A stretch of DNA of 64,000 bases, from positions 18,682,527 to 18,746,526 of the forward strand of contig OX485808.1 in assembly GCA_950295325.1 (NCBI GenBank). Reading direction: 5' to 3'. Below are positions 23,160 through 34,594 of the stretch, one piece after another. The notes beneath the pieces are model-generated. The model saw only the letters and a list, made by a program, of their open reading frames with translations, was not told where the DNA came from and ran no database searches. The stretch's first letter is position 1. Each line of letters starts with the position of its first letter. Source of the stretch: Polytrichum commune. Lineage: Eukaryota; Streptophyta; Polytrichopsida; Polytrichales; Polytrichaceae. The position numbers were made by a program, and so were the translations under genes.

Positions 23160-23580
23160 TGAGGCTCAAATGAATGGGAGAATTGTCTCATGGGTTGACA
23201 AAGAGGCAGGCCATTCCTTCTTGAGCCCAAAACTCACAAGGGAGTTGGGGCTTGCCGATTGATAGAGCGGGCAAGCCCACCAAGGTGCGGTTTGGAAAGG
23301 GCGAACCGCATGAAACAAAGGAGGCCGCGATGCATGTAACCTTTCAATGTGGGACATTGGATTTTTGTCAAAATTTCACACCAAGTGAAATAGATGAAAT
23401 GCATGTCATTGTGAAGGCCGCCTTCTTTGAAACTCACATGATAGATGTGAGGTGCAAGCCGGTGTGCTTGCGGTGCATTATGATGTGTCATAATGGCAAA
23501 GAATTGAAGTTCAAATTGACAAGGACTCCTATGGTAGGAGGACCTAAGTTGAATTTGGTCTTAATGGACCAAATGAAATA
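23160..23580 (+). pseudogene. Element E protease-like region (D-K-E motif)
   Basis: GAC at 23197-23199 begins D-K-E-A-G-H where D-T-G-A-x-H is expected. The domain body is one open frame, 23252-23641, 129 codons, through MVGGPKLNLVLMDQMK. The body is well kept while the catalytic motif is not. Confidence 0.75.
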
Positions 23581-23955
23581 TAGAAAGTATAATGGTCGTG
23601 GTTCAATTGGAGCAACTCCAAGGAACGTATGGGGAGGCTAGGAAAGATGGACCTCCTCCAAACAACATTGGTGTGATGTTGGTGAGATACAAGGATGTAT
23701 TCACCAATGTGTTGCCCAAAAAAATTGCCGCCAAGGAGTGAAAAATAACTTTGCTCAACGAGAGATTGAGTTCTTGAGGTATGTGGTGACAAAGGAAGTT
23801 GGTGGACGAACATGAAGAATGTCAAGGCAATCCAAAAGGAGAATTGGCCCTTGATTCAAAAGGGCTTAGGTCATTTGTTGGCCTAGCCAATTAGTACCAC
23901 AACTTCATTCGAGAGTTTTCTAAGGTTCCTAGGACCTTATTCAACTTATTGAGGA
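23581..23955 (+). pseudogene. Element E RT remnant without catalytic core
   Basis: The lead-in MLVRYKDVFTNVLPKKIAAK/LPPR-like segment joins at 23736-23748 to FAQREIEFLRYVVTKE, then FVGLAN and FIREFSKVxRTLFNLL. Missing codons correspond to the RT fingers and palm (roughly 150-200 residues by family knowledge). Confidence 0.8.
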
Positions 23956-24590
23956 AAATGGCTATCCCAAGAGTGGGATGAGCCTTGTCACCAAGCCTTT
24001 GGGGGGCTCAAAAATAAGTTCTCTTCGCCGCCCGTGCTTAAGTTCGCGGACTTTAACAAACCTTTTGAGGTGCATATGGGGGCGAGTAATTTTACCATTG
24101 GCGGATGTTGATCCGAGATGGATGCCCATTGCATATGGGAGCATTAAGCTTAATGGTTGTCGAACCTAGTGCGATTTGTAAAAGAAAGGACTATCCCAAG
24201 AGTGGGATGAGCCTTGTCCCCAAGTCTTTGGGGAGCTTAATACAAAGTTGTCTTTGCCACCCGTGTTCAAGTTCGCGGAGCTTGACAAACCTTTTGAGGT
24301 GCATACGGAGGGGGGCGAGTGACTTTGCCATTGGCGGATGGTTAACGTAAGATGGATGGCCATTGCATATGAGAGCGTTAAGCTTGATGGTTATCCGACC
24401 TTATCCGACTTGTGGAAGAATTGGCTATCCCAAGAGTGGGAGGAGCCTTGCCACCAAGTCTTTGGGGAGCTTGAGAGCAAGTTCTCTTAGACGCCCGTGC
24501 TCAAGTTCGCGGAGCTTGACAAACCTTTTGAGGTGCATACGGGGGTGAATGACTTTGCCAATGGCGGATTGTTGATTTAAGATGGATGGC
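23956..24590 (+). repeat. Three-unit ~229-bp array at the RT/RNase H junction (E)
   Basis: GAGGTGCATA landmarks at 24067, 24296 and 24530 (spacings 229 and 234). The second unit has four extra bases (CGGAGGGG). The third runs into RNase H. Confidence 0.9.
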
Positions 24591-24955
24591 CATTGCATAT
24601 GGGAGCATGAAGCTCGATGGTTGTCAAAGAAGACAACCAACTCATGCCAAACAACTTCTTTGCCGTAGTGCCTTACCTGAAGATGTGGCGACACTATTTG
24701 GGGTCGCACAAAGCAAAGGTCTATATGGACAATGTGTCCTAAAAGAATTTTGACATTCAAGCGCAAGTGAGCGCCAAGTCATTGCGGTGGCATGATAGTT
24801 TGGCGCTTATGAACGTGGATTTGATCCACAAACCGGACCGTGGAAATGTGGTGTTGGATGCGCGAAGTAGACCGGAAGAGTTCCAAGCAATGAGAACCAT
24901 CCAAACCTTGTGGCTAATGTGTGCTGGCGAAGGAAACTTGTAATGCAAGATACGG
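24591..24955 (+). pseudogene. Element E RNase H, C-terminal part (broken)
   Basis: LDGCQRRQPTHAKQLL, a frame break, then VDLIHKPDRGNVVLDARSRPEEFQAMR and the CAGEGNL linker. The KELL Glu has become KQLL here. Confidence 0.75.
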
Positions 24956-25015
24956 GAGGGGTAAATTAACTACCCCAAAGCACAAAAGCTTTTAGGTGAG
25001 CTTCGCAAGAGCAAG

Positions 25016-26433
25016 GTGCTCAAAGAGGTTAAGTTGGTGGACGGATTGTTCAAGTGCAAGCAAAGTTGGGTGTATGTGCCACAAGGCAAGTTGAGGCTAT
25101 CGGTTTTGAAGGAGGAATATGATAGTCCTATTGCCGGCCATAAAGGAGAAAGAAACAATTGCCATAGAATGGTGTCAAAGAGGTACCATTGGCGGTGCAT
25201 AAAGGAGGATATAACCCACTTTGTGAAGGCGTGAATAAAGTGCCAAGTGAACCGAGCCTCTTACCAAAAGCAAGGCGGTTTCTTGCAACCGTTGCCTATC
25301 CCGTCGGCGTCATGGCATAGTATGTGCATGGACTTGATCACAAGTTTGCCGGAGTCACATGGGTATGATGCCATCTTGTTGATGGTAGAGCGGTTTGCCA
25401 AGTTGGCACACATGGTGCCGATTGTGGGAACCGCCACCGCATTGGAGACCGCATAGCCTTTTCTCAAAGGATGGTTGAGGCACCACGGGTTGCCAAGAGT
25501 GATTGTGTGGGATCAAGATTCAAAGTTCACAAGTGCATTTTCAATGCATTTCTCTAAGGAGGTCGGAATGAAACTAAGGTTTAGCACGGCCTTGCATTCC
25601 CAAATGGATGAGAAAACGGAGCGTGTGAATGGAGTCTTGAAGCAATACTTGAGGAACTTGGTGGGGGCGGACCAAGGAGATTGGGCGGACTATGTGGGTC
25701 GAGCGGAGTGTAATTGCAATGTAGCCACGCACTTGGCTACCAAGGGGTGGTCTTTCGTGGTGGCTTATGGAGTGGATGCGCTCCAACCTATTAACCTAGC
25801 TCTCGAGGGGGCACATTCAACACTAGAGTTCAGCCAAGATGGTGAGGACTTGGCCAAGGATGGTAAACAAATCTTGGAGATGACCAAGTTGTTGGTGGAG
25901 AAAGCCCGAAGGTGCTACGGAGTGCAAATCAATGCCGGAAGACGCGAAGTGGAGTATGAGGTGGACCAATAAGGTGTTGTTGAATGTGGACAACTTCACC
26001 TTGCCCAAAGGCCTTACTCCAAAAGTTCATGTCTAAAATTGGAGCTTCGTTTTCCATTGTGGACAAGTGTTCAAGGACATGTATAAGTTGGAATTACCGC
26101 CGGAGATCAAAGTACATCCGACATTTCATGTCTCATTAGGAAAGTCATATAAGGACGACACCTTGTGGCCCGATCACAAGCAAGTGATTAGGCCACGTCC
26201 CGACCTTGTGGAGGTCATTTGGAACATGAGGTAGGAGGGCATCCTCAAGTGTAGGAAGCCCAAGTGAAAATGAAAAAAAATGTACAAAGGAGTACTTGGT
26301 GAAATGGTGAGGATACCATGAGAAAGAAACCGCTTGGGTGGCGGCAAGAGACATGGTGAACACCAATGAATTGGTGAAGCACTTTGAAGAAACTAAGGCT
26401 AGATATTCCAATAAAATGAAGCGTAGGCATTGA
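25016..26433 (+). pseudogene. Element E integrase and chromodomain (broken)
   Basis: Zinc-finger region 25016-25234; first Asp segment 25247-25456 ending at the family TAG (25454-25456); second Asp and Glu segment 25475-25972 (WDQDSKFTS, TERVNGVLKQYL), then TAA. The GPF-like linker has indels. Chromodomain EYLVKW, TGA, GYHEKETAWVAA, ending at TGA 26431-26433. YDSP replaces HDSP in the zinc finger. Confidence 0.85.
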
Positions 26434-27238
26434 TGAGGACATCAATCTCCTTTAGTGGGGGAGAGACGCTAGTAGCACACTTAGCTTCGAGGCTAATTAC
26501 TCCACAACATGAACTTGTTCTTTGGCTTGAGGGAATAAAGTCCAAACTTTAGTGGTGCAAAGAGAAAAGTATGAGATGAGGTCCTAGTCTTGTACTTGTG
26601 CTTGGTTAATGGAAGAGGGGGAATAGATGTGCCAAACTAGGTTGGGTAAGCCGAGTAATTGGGGGCCATGGCTTGGAGGGGCCTTGGATAAAACCAAGAA
26701 ACTTCTTAGTTGTGGGCTTGTCCGGGCGGGGACAAGATGATGGCGCGTGCTCATAAAAGTGCTACCCGCGAGCTAACGAGAGTTGGCGCATGGGAGTCAT
26801 GAACCCATGTCTCGAAAGAGCAAAGTGGGAACCGAGTCGGGCGGGACTTGGCATCACCCCCGTGCGATCGAGGCGTGGCTTAACAATGGAAAGCCATCTC
26901 GGAGTTGCAACCGAGACAACTTAGTGGAAGCGTTGAGGTCTCGCCTAGATGTGTCACGTTAGGCTAGTGGAGCCTAACGGGGGGGGAGGCCCCAAAGGAG
27001 GGGCAACCCAAGTGAGTCCCAAAGTAGGTGGGTCTAGTATAGGTTAGGTCCTTGGATGAGAGATCCAAGGTCGCTAATGGACCACCTAGGAACGACACCT
27101 TTGGGACTATGCCAAATTTGAAGATGCATTGTGGGGGTCGCGCCCTAAGGTAAACACAATGCCGCACCATAGAGGATGGCAACTTGAGAATTGGTGTGCC
27201 GACTACGAGTATAGTCGATGAGGGCATCGACTCCGTTT
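26434..27238 (+). other. Element E 3' non-coding region
   Basis: About 0.8 kb without recognised protein. Hairpins seen: GTTAGGCT/AGCCTAAC (26958-26965 / 26971-26978) and CCTTGGAT/ATCCAAGG (27050-27057 / 27063-27070). A second purine run, TAGTGGGGGAGAG, lies at its start (26454-26466) and might be a central-type or relic PPT. Confidence 0.7.
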
Positions 27239-27250
27239 GGTGGGGGTGAG
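27239..27250 (+). other. Polypurine tract of element E
   Basis: GGTGGGGGTGAG immediately before TGTCGCGC of the 3' LTR. Confidence 0.9.
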
Positions 27251-28222
27251 TGTCGCGCACCTCTCCATGAGGAGTGCCCGAAACACCATGGGCACAAGGG
27301 GGACCCCGGAGTGACACCCGGGACTTGTGGCGCCGTTGGTGAGAGGGCCCAAGTGATCCTAGTGTGGGTGAGGGCCCCGGGCGTTGGGAACGCCTCCCAC
27401 CCACGAAGACTAGGAGGCACAAGGGTAAGGCCATGAGTTATGCGTAGCTCATGGCGTGGTGATTCTAGATAGCTCAAGAACACCTCAATCGGAGGTGTGA
27501 GCTAGGAGTTATGGCCATTTGAGTGGGGCGCTGTCCCGGGACAGCGCCCTGGTACAGCAGTGCCTGGGAGTGATTCCCGGGACTGCAAAGGTTCAAACAG
27601 GCATAACTTCCTCAATACTTGCCCGAATGGGGCAAGTGAGGAGTCCATCAGCATCTACGTGAAGCGTAGATGAAGATGGAGTGGTTGGTTGTTATGATCA
27701 GACATCATACAAGGAAGTTATGATGGTCTGAAGCTGCTGGGGGGTTCTAGGCCCAGCAGCTAAAGGAAAATGTCCACTTGGCCCCAACTCTTGTTAGAGA
27801 GACAAGAGGTTGGTTGACGGTGGGGTAGGGGCCCCGCGTGAAGTCCTAGAGGCTTATATGGGTGAGGTGGTGTGGCCTCACCCACCCGAGGCCGAACGGC
27901 AAGGCCTCCATGGGCTTTGGCCTATTGTGAGGCCATAGTTGCCTAGTATGGTTCGGGTTGTTGTAGTGTTGCTCCGGCAACGCGATGATCAACATAGGAT
28001 TGGACTTCCATGGATGGAAGTCCACATTGGGGAAATGGGTTACCGATTAAGGGGTGAGTCCCGAAAGCAAAGTAGGAGGGTTGGTTCCCTCCTATGAACT
28101 ATTGGTCCGGGGTAAGAGGAGCTATCCATTAGCATGGCGGAATGCGAAGGGTTAGCGCTCGTAACCTTTGCTAGAAACGAAAATTGGCAAGATTATTAAG
28201 GGACCTAGCAAGGGTTGCGACA
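27251..28222 (+). repeat. Element E 3' LTR (972 bp)
   Basis: Near-identical partner of 21159-22130. It is followed by AATGC and minus-strand RNase H of element F. Confidence 0.95.
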
Positions 28223-29018
28223 AATGCACTACGACAAAGAAGTTCTTTGTCATGAGTTGGTTGTCTTCTTTGACAACCATCGAGCTTCATGCTCCCATAT
28301 GCAATGGCCATCCATCTTACATCAACAATCCGCCATTGGCAAAGTTAATCAACCCCGTATGCACCTCAAAAGGTTTGTCAAGCTCCGCGAACTTGAGCAC
28401 GGGCGGCGAAGAGAACTTGCTCTTAAGCTCCCCAAAGACTTGGTGACAAGGCTCATCCCACTCTTGGGATAGCCCTTTCTTTCACAAGTCACACAAGGTT
28501 CGACAACCATTAAGCTTAATGTTCCCATATGCAATGGGCATCCATCTTGGATCACATCCGCCAATGGTAAAGTTACTCGCCCCCGTATGCACCTCAAAAG
28601 GTTTGTCAAACTCCGCGAACTTGAGCACGGGCGGCGAAGAGAACTTGCTCTTAAGCTCCTCAAAGACTTGGTGGTAAGGCTCATCCCACTCTTGGGATAA
28701 CCATTTCTTGCACAAGCCGGACAAGGTTCGACAACCATTAAGCTTAATGCTTACATATGTAATGGTCATCCATCTTGGATCAACATCCGCCAATGGTAAA
28801 GTTACTCGCCCCCATATACACCTCAAAAGGTTTTTCAAAGTCCGCGAACTTAAGCACGGGCGGCGAAGAGAACTTGCTTTCGAGCTCCTCAAAGACTTGG
28901 TGGCAAGGCTCATCCCACTCTTGGGATAGCCATTTCTTGCACAAGCCAGACAAGGTTCGACAACCATTAAGCTTAATGCTTACATATGCAATGGTCATCC
29001 ATCTTGGATCAACATCCT
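28223..29018 (-). repeat. Three units plus a partial fourth of the ~229-bp array (F)
   Basis: Landmarks at 28357, 28585 and 28813, exactly 228 bp apart, which keeps frame (76 codons). The minus frame 28482-28967 reads through almost two units for 161 codons (SQEWDEPYHQVFEELKSKF, FEVHTGASNF). The fourth unit is cut at 29018, where sequence jumps to the RT part. Confidence 0.85.
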
Positions 29019-29176
29019 TTGTCACCACATACCTCAAGAACTCACTCTCTTGTTGAGCAAAGTTATTTTTCACTCCTTGGTGGTAACTTTTGGGCAACAC
29101 ATTGGTGAATACATCCTTGTATCTCACCAACATCCCACCAAAGTGGTTTAGGGGAGGCCCATCTTTCCTAGCCTCC
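29019..29176 (-). pseudogene. Element F RT remnant (extra deletion)
   Basis: Minus strand: DVFTNVLPKSYHQGVKNNFA joined to QESEFLRYVVTKD, the family RT junction (29060-29082). It then fuses to the partial array unit, so the GLANYY and IREFS segment is deleted in this copy alone. Frame 28780-29184 crosses the fusion without a stop. Confidence 0.8.
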
Positions 29177-30147
29177 TGTCGCAACCCTTGCTAGCTCCCT
29201 TAACAATCTTGCCAATTTTCGTTTCTAGCAAAGGTTACGAGCGCTAACCATTCGCATTCCGCCATGCTAATGGATAGCTCCTCTTACCCCGGACCAATAG
29301 TTCATAGGAGGGAACCAACCCTCCTACTTTGCTTTCGGGACTCACCCCTTAATCGGTAACCCATTTCCCCAATGTGGACTTCCATCCATGGAAGTCCAAT
29401 CCTATGTTGATCATCGCGTTGCCGGAGCAACACTACAACAACCCGAAGCATACTAGGCAACTATGGCCTCACAATAGGCCAAAGCCCATGGAGGCCTTGC
29501 CGTTCGGCCTCGGGTGGGTGAGGCCACACCACCTCACCCATATAAGCCTCTAGGACTTCACGCGGGGCCCCTACCCCACCGTCAACCAACCTCTTGTCTC
29601 TCTACAAGAGTTGGGGCCAAGTGGACATTTTCCTTTACCTGCTGGGCCTAGAACCCCCCAGCAGCTTCAGACCATCATAACTTCCTTGTATGATGTCTGA
29701 TCATAACAACCAACCACTCCATCTTCATCTACGTTTCACGTAGATGCCGATGGACTCCTCACTTGCCCCATTTGGGCAAGTTATGAGGACGTTATGCCTC
29801 TTTGAACCTTGGCAGTCCCGGGAGTCACTCCCAGGCACTGCTGCACCAGGGCGCTGTCCCGGGACAGCGCCCCACTCAAATGGCCATAACTCCTAGCTCA
29901 CACCTCCGATTGAGGTGTTCTTGAGCATTCTAGAATCACCACGCTATGAGCTACGCATAGCTCATGGCCTTACCCTCATGCTTCCTAGTCTCAGTGGGTG
30001 GGAGGCGTTCCCAACGCCCGGGGCCCTCACCCACACTAGGATCACTTGGGCCCTCTCACCAACGGCGCCACAAGTCCCGGGTGTCACTCCGGGGTCCCCC
30101 TTGTGCCCATGGTGTTTCGGGCACTCCTCATGGACAGGTACGCGACA
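29177..30147 (-). repeat. Solo LTR 2 (971 bp)
   Basis: Complete LTR in minus orientation with a perfect CCTCC target duplication (29172-29176, 30148-30152). No PBS or PPT adjoins it, so it is a solo LTR left by recombination between the two LTRs of an element. The last bases read ACAGGTACGCGACA rather than AGAGGTGCGCGACA. Confidence 0.95.
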
Positions 30148-30152
30148 CCTCC

Positions 30153-30600
30153 CCATAAGTTCTTTGGAGTTGCTTCAATTGAACCACAACCATTATGTTT
30201 TCCATTTTTCATTTGGTCCATTAAGACCAAATTCAACTTGGGTCCTCCTACCATAGGACTCCTTGTTAATTTGAACTTCATCTCTTTGCCATGATGACAC
30301 ATCATAATGCACCGCAAGCACACCGGCTTGGGCCTCACATCTATCATGTGAGTTTCAAAGAAGGTGACCTTTACAATGACATGCACCTCATTAATTTCAC
30401 ATAGAATAAAATCTTGACAAAAATCTAATGTCCCACATTAAAATGTGACATGCATCGCCTCCTCCTTTGCTTCATGCGGTTCGCCCTTTGCAAACCGCAC
30501 CTTGGTGGGCTTGCCCGCTCTACGCGTCAGCAAGCCCCAACCCCCTTAAGAGCTTTGGGCTCATGAAAGACTGCCTTAACTCTTTGTCAACCCATGAGAC
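30153..30600 (-). pseudogene. Element F protease-like region (broken)
   Basis: Minus strand: VDKELRQSFMSPKLL (30550-30600), with D-K-E in place of D-T-G, the KPTKVRFAKGEPHEAKEEAM region, then MVGGPKLNLVLMDQMKNGKH near 30190-30255. Confidence 0.7.
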
Positions 30601-30614
30601 AAGTCTCCCATTCA

Positions 30615-31000
30615 TTTGAGCCTCAAGGTACAAAATACTTGGCCTCGGCTTAAGGCTACTAGCCTTGGCCACAAAGCCATCGTCCAACATTTGGTCCTCG
30701 GCAACTTGGCTTGGCTTGGTCCGCAAAGCCGACTTTTAAACATTTCGTCCGCGGGACAAATTGGTTTGGTGCCACAAAACCAATTTCTAATAAATTACCC
30801 GCAAAACAAACATGTTTTGCCTTGGTAGCATAAAGCCACCTTCCCACACTCCGTCCGCGGCACGAACATGAATTGCCTTGGTAGGACAAACCCACCTCCC
30901 AACATTCCGTCCGCGGCACAAGTATGATTTGCTTTGGAAGCATAAAGCCACCTTTTAACATTCCGTCCGCGGCACCAACATGTTTTGCCTAAGTAAAATG
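30615..31000 (-). repeat. Nucleocapsid tandem repeats of element F
   Basis: Minus-strand 52-60-bp units, about six, in two overlapping open frames (30659-30961 and 30795-31010). The frame KHVCFAGNLLEIGFVAP and CRGRNVKRWLY segments alternate. Confidence 0.7.
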
Positions 31001-31620
31001 GACCAAACAATTTGCACTCATTTCTTTGGGACCTACTTTGGCTAAAGCCACTTGTGGTGATGCGCCGCCGAACTTCTCTTTGGGACCATCGGCTTCAATG
31101 CTCTTGCAAACTTGATGGTCCCCACCATGTCCTCAAGAAGCCTTGGGGACTTAAACAAGGCATCCACCACCCGCTTTTAAAACCCCACCTAAAAGGATAC
31201 ATTTCTTAGAAAGCTCGTCCGTTTTAGGTGTATCCTTCATTTGTGCGTTTGAATAGCGCACATAGGCCTTAAGAGGCCCCGGGTGCCTCATTAGCACCAA
31301 ATTCATTCCAACATCAATACCTTCCAAGCATTTCAAATTGGAATTTCAATCCAACATTAATGCCCTCCAAGGTTTTGGGTGCTTTCGGTATTCTAGGCCC
31401 CAAATGTTTTTTGAGGTTTGCGGGAGCCCTTTTCAAAGCACTCCTCCATTTTCCTTACCAAATCCACCCTCATGCCCACCATTGTCATTTGAACCAATGG
31501 TATGGTCAAATTCCACTTGCACATGATCCTTGTTCCAATTTGAGCCTCACAACCTTTTGGAAACCACGGGCTCACCATCACAACCCGCATTTTTTTATAG
31601 CCATGTTTCCCTCAAAGTGC
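31001..31620 (-). pseudogene. Element F gag remnant
   Basis: Minus strand: TPKTDELSKKCILLGG (near 31190-31250) and the N-terminal MCKWNLTIPLVQMTMVGMRV (31460-31530). Broken by stops. Confidence 0.65.
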
Positions 31621-31641
31621 AAGCTCAAAATTTGGAACCCT

Positions 31642-31653
31642 GCTATGATACCA
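31642..31653 (-). other. Primer binding site of element F (one mismatch)
   Basis: Minus-strand TGGTATCATAGC; one base differs from the tRNA-iMet match seen in all other copies, consistent with decay after insertion. Confidence 0.85.
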
Positions 31654-31655
31654 CG

Positions 31656-32629
31656 TGTCGCAACCCTTGCTAGCCCCCTTAGCAATCTTGCCAATTTTCC
31701 TTTCTAGCAAAGGATACGAGCGCTAACCCTTCGCATACCGCCATGCTAATGATTAGCTCCTCTTACCCCGGACCATATAATTCAAAGGAGGGGAACCAAC
31801 CCTCCTACTTTGCTTTCGGGACTCACCCCTTAATCGGTAACCCATTTCTTCGATGTGGACTTCCATCCATGGAAGTCCCATCTTATGTTGATCATCGCAT
31901 TGCCGGAGCAACACTACAACAACCCGAACCATACTAGGCAACTATGGCCTCACAATGGGCCAAAGCCCATGGAGGCCGTGCCGTTCGGCCTCGGGTGGGT
32001 GAGGCCACACCACCTCACCCATATAAGCCTCTAGGACTTCACGCGGGGCCCCTACCCCACCGTCAACCAACCTCTTGTCTCTCTACCAAGAGTTGGGGCC
32101 AAGTGGACATTTTCCCTTAGCCGCTGGGCCTAGAAGCCCCCAGCAGCTTCAGACCATCATAACTTCCTTGTATGATGTCTGATTCCAGCAACCAACCACT
32201 TTATCTTCATCTACGCTTCACGTAGATGCCGATGGACTCCTCACTTGCCCCATTCGGGCAAGTCTTGAGGAAGTTATGCCTGTTTGAACCTTGGCAGTCC
32301 CGGGAATCACTCCCAGGCACTGCTGTAGCAGGGCGCTGTCCCGGGACAGCACCCCACTCAAATGGCCATAACTCCTAGCTCACACCTCGGATTGAGGTGT
32401 TCTTGAGCATTCTAGAATCACCACGCCATGAGCTACGCATAGCTCATGGCCTCACCCTCATGCCTCCTAGTCTTTGTGGGTGGGAGGCGTTCCCAACGCC
32501 CGGGGCCCTCACCCACACTAGGATCACTTGGGCCCTCTCACCAACGGCGCCACAAGTCCCGGGTGTCACTCCGGGGTCCCCCTTGTGCCCATGGTGTTTC
32601 GGCCACTCCTCATGGAGAGGTGCGCGACA
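31656..32629 (-). repeat. Element F 5' LTR (974 bp)
   Basis: Complete minus-oriented LTR, TGTCGCAACCC to GTGCGCGACA, followed by GCTTG of element G. Confidence 0.95.
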
Positions 32630-32634
32630 GCTTG

Positions 32635-33105
32635 AGAGCAAGTGTTTTTAGACGCCCATGCTCAAGTTCGCGGAGCTTGACAAACCTTTTGAGGTGCATA
32701 CGGGGGTGAATGACTTTGCCAATGGCGGATTGTTGATGTAAGATGGATGGCCATTGCATATGGGAGCATGAAGCTCGATGGTTGTCAAAGAAGACAACCA
32801 ACTCATGCCAAACAACTTTTTGGCGTAGTGCATTGTTGAAGATGTGGCGATACTATTTGGGGTCGCACAAAACAAAGGTCTACATGGACAATGTGTCCTA
32901 AAAGAATTTTCACATTCAAGCGCAAGTGAGCGCCAAGTCATTGCGGTGGCATGATAGTTTGGCGTTTATGAAGGTGGATTTGATCCACAAACCGGACCGT
33001 GGAAATGTGGTGCCGGATGCGCGAAGTAGACCGGATGAGTTCCAAGCAATGAGAACCATCCAAACCTTGTGGCTAATGTGTGCCGGCGAAGGAAACTTGT
33101 GATGC
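32635..33105 (+). pseudogene. Element G last array unit and RNase H (broken)
   Basis: Starts inside the last ~229-bp unit (CAAGTTCGCGGAGCTTGACAAACC at 32663 on; FEVHTG motif), then LDGCQRRQPTHAKQLF, a frameshift, and VDLIHKPDRGNVVPDARSRPDEFQAM. The upstream array units lie outside the preserved piece. Confidence 0.75.
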
Positions 33106-33159
33106 AAGATACGGGAGGGGTAAATTAACTACCCCAAAAGCACAAAAACTTTTAGGTGA

Positions 33160-34594
33160 ACTTCGCAAGAGCAAGGTGCTCAAAGAGGTTAAGTTGGTGG
33201 ACGGATTGTTCAAGTGCAAGCAAAGTTGGGTGTATGTGCCACAAGGCAAGTTGAGGCTATCGGTTTTGAAGGAGGAATTTGATAGTCCTATTGCCGGCCT
33301 TAGAGGAGAAAGAAAAAACCGCCATAGAATGGTGTCATGGAGGTACCATTGGCGGTGCATAAAGGAAGATATAGCCCACTTTGTGAAGGCTTGAATCAAA
33401 GTGCAAAGTGAACTGAGCCTCTTACCAAAAACAAGGCGGTTTCTTGCAACCGTTGCCTATCCCGTCGGCGCCATGGCATAGTATGTGCATGGACTTGATC
33501 ACAAGTTTGCCGGAGTCACATGGGTATGATGCCATCTTGTTGATGGTAGAGCGGTTTGCCAAGTTGGCACACATGGTGCCGATTGTGGGAACCGCCACCG
33601 CGTTGGAGACCGCATAGCCTTTTCTCAAAGGATGGTTGAGGCATCACGGGTTGCCACAAGTGATTGTGTGGGATCAAGATCCAAAGTTCACAAGTGCATT
33701 TTCAATGCATTTCTCTAAGGAGGTCGGAACGAAACTAAGGTTTAGCACGGCCTTGCATTCCCAAATGAATGGGAAAGCGGAGCATGTGAATGGAGTCTTG
33801 AAGCAATACTTGAGGAACTTGGTGGGGGCGGACCAAGGAGATTGGGCGGACTATGTGGGTCGAGCGGAGTGTAATTGCAATGTAGCCACGCACTTGGCTA
33901 CCAAGGGGTGGTCTTTCGTGTTGGCTTATGGAGTGGATGCGCTCCAACCTATTAACCTATCTCTCGAGGGGGCACATTCAACACTAGAGTTCAACCAAGA
34001 TGGTGAGGACTTGGCCAAGGATGGTAAACAAGTCTTGGAGATGACCAAGTTGTTGGTGGAGAAAGCCCGAAGGTGCTACGGAGTGCTAGTAAATGCCGGA
34101 AGACGCGAAGTGGAGTATGAGGTGGGCCAAAAGGTGTTGTTGAATGTGAATAATTTCACTTAGCCGGAAGGCCTCGCTCCAAAAGTTCATGTCCAAAATT
34201 GGAGCTTCGTTTTCCATTGTGGAACAAGTGTTCAAGGACATGTATAAGTTGGAATTACCGCCGGACATCAAAGTGCATCCGACATTTCATGTCTCATTAC
34301 GAAAGTCATTTTAGGACGACACCTTGTGGCCCGATCACAAGCAAGTGATTAGGCCACGTCCCGACCTTGTGGACGTCATTTGGAACATGAGGTAAGAGGG
34401 CATCCTCAAGTGTAGGAAGCCGAAGTGAAAATGAAAGAAAATGTACAAAGGAGTACTTGGTGAAATGGTGAGGATACCATGAGAAAGAAGCCGCTTGGGT
34501 GGCGGCAAGAGACATGATGAACGCCTAGGAATTGGTAAAGCACTTTGAAGAAACTAAGGCTAATGATTCCAATAAAATGAAGCGTAGGCATTGA
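33160..34594 (+). pseudogene. Element G integrase and chromodomain (broken)
   Basis: The zinc-finger frame 33080-33394 is open for 104 codons but has EEFDSPIAGLRGER, losing both His ligands. TAG at 33615-33617 ends the first Asp segment. 33636-34163 (175 codons) carries WDQDPKFTS and AEHVNGVLKQYL, then reads on to QKVLLNVNNFT. Linker, chromodomain and stop at 34592-34594. Confidence 0.85.

Larger units (their letters stand above)
21159..28222 (+). mobile_element. Element E: complete 7,064-bp copy with mismatched flanks
   Basis: 5' LTR 21159-22130, internal 22131-27250, 3' LTR 27251-28222. The LTRs are almost identical by eye (for example GTGAGAG versus GTTAGAG near 21705/27794), implying recent origin. 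However the five bases on the left are CGGTG (in D protease) and on the right AATGC (in F RNase H, opposite strand), so there is no target duplication. A crossover between two such elements, deleting what lay between, explains this. Confidence 0.95.
28223..32629 (-). mobile_element. Element F: minus copy missing its 3' half
   Basis: Internal pieces 28223-29176 and 30153-31655 plus 5' LTR 31656-32629. Integrase, chromodomain and 3' LTR, expected to the left, are absent and replaced by element E. The 5' LTR's right flank is GCTTG, inside the RNase H of plus element G. A solo LTR (29177-30147) interrupts it. Confidence 0.85.

Noticed and set aside
25475..25972. Functional integrase gene
   Set aside because: The frame starts after an in-frame TAG, lacks the first catalytic Asp and zinc finger, and ends in TAA before the C-terminal domain.
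26454..26466. A second, functional polypurine tract at TAGTGGGGGAGAG
   Set aside because: No LTR adjoins it; it is conserved, but without evidence of priming it is only noted in the 3' region entry.
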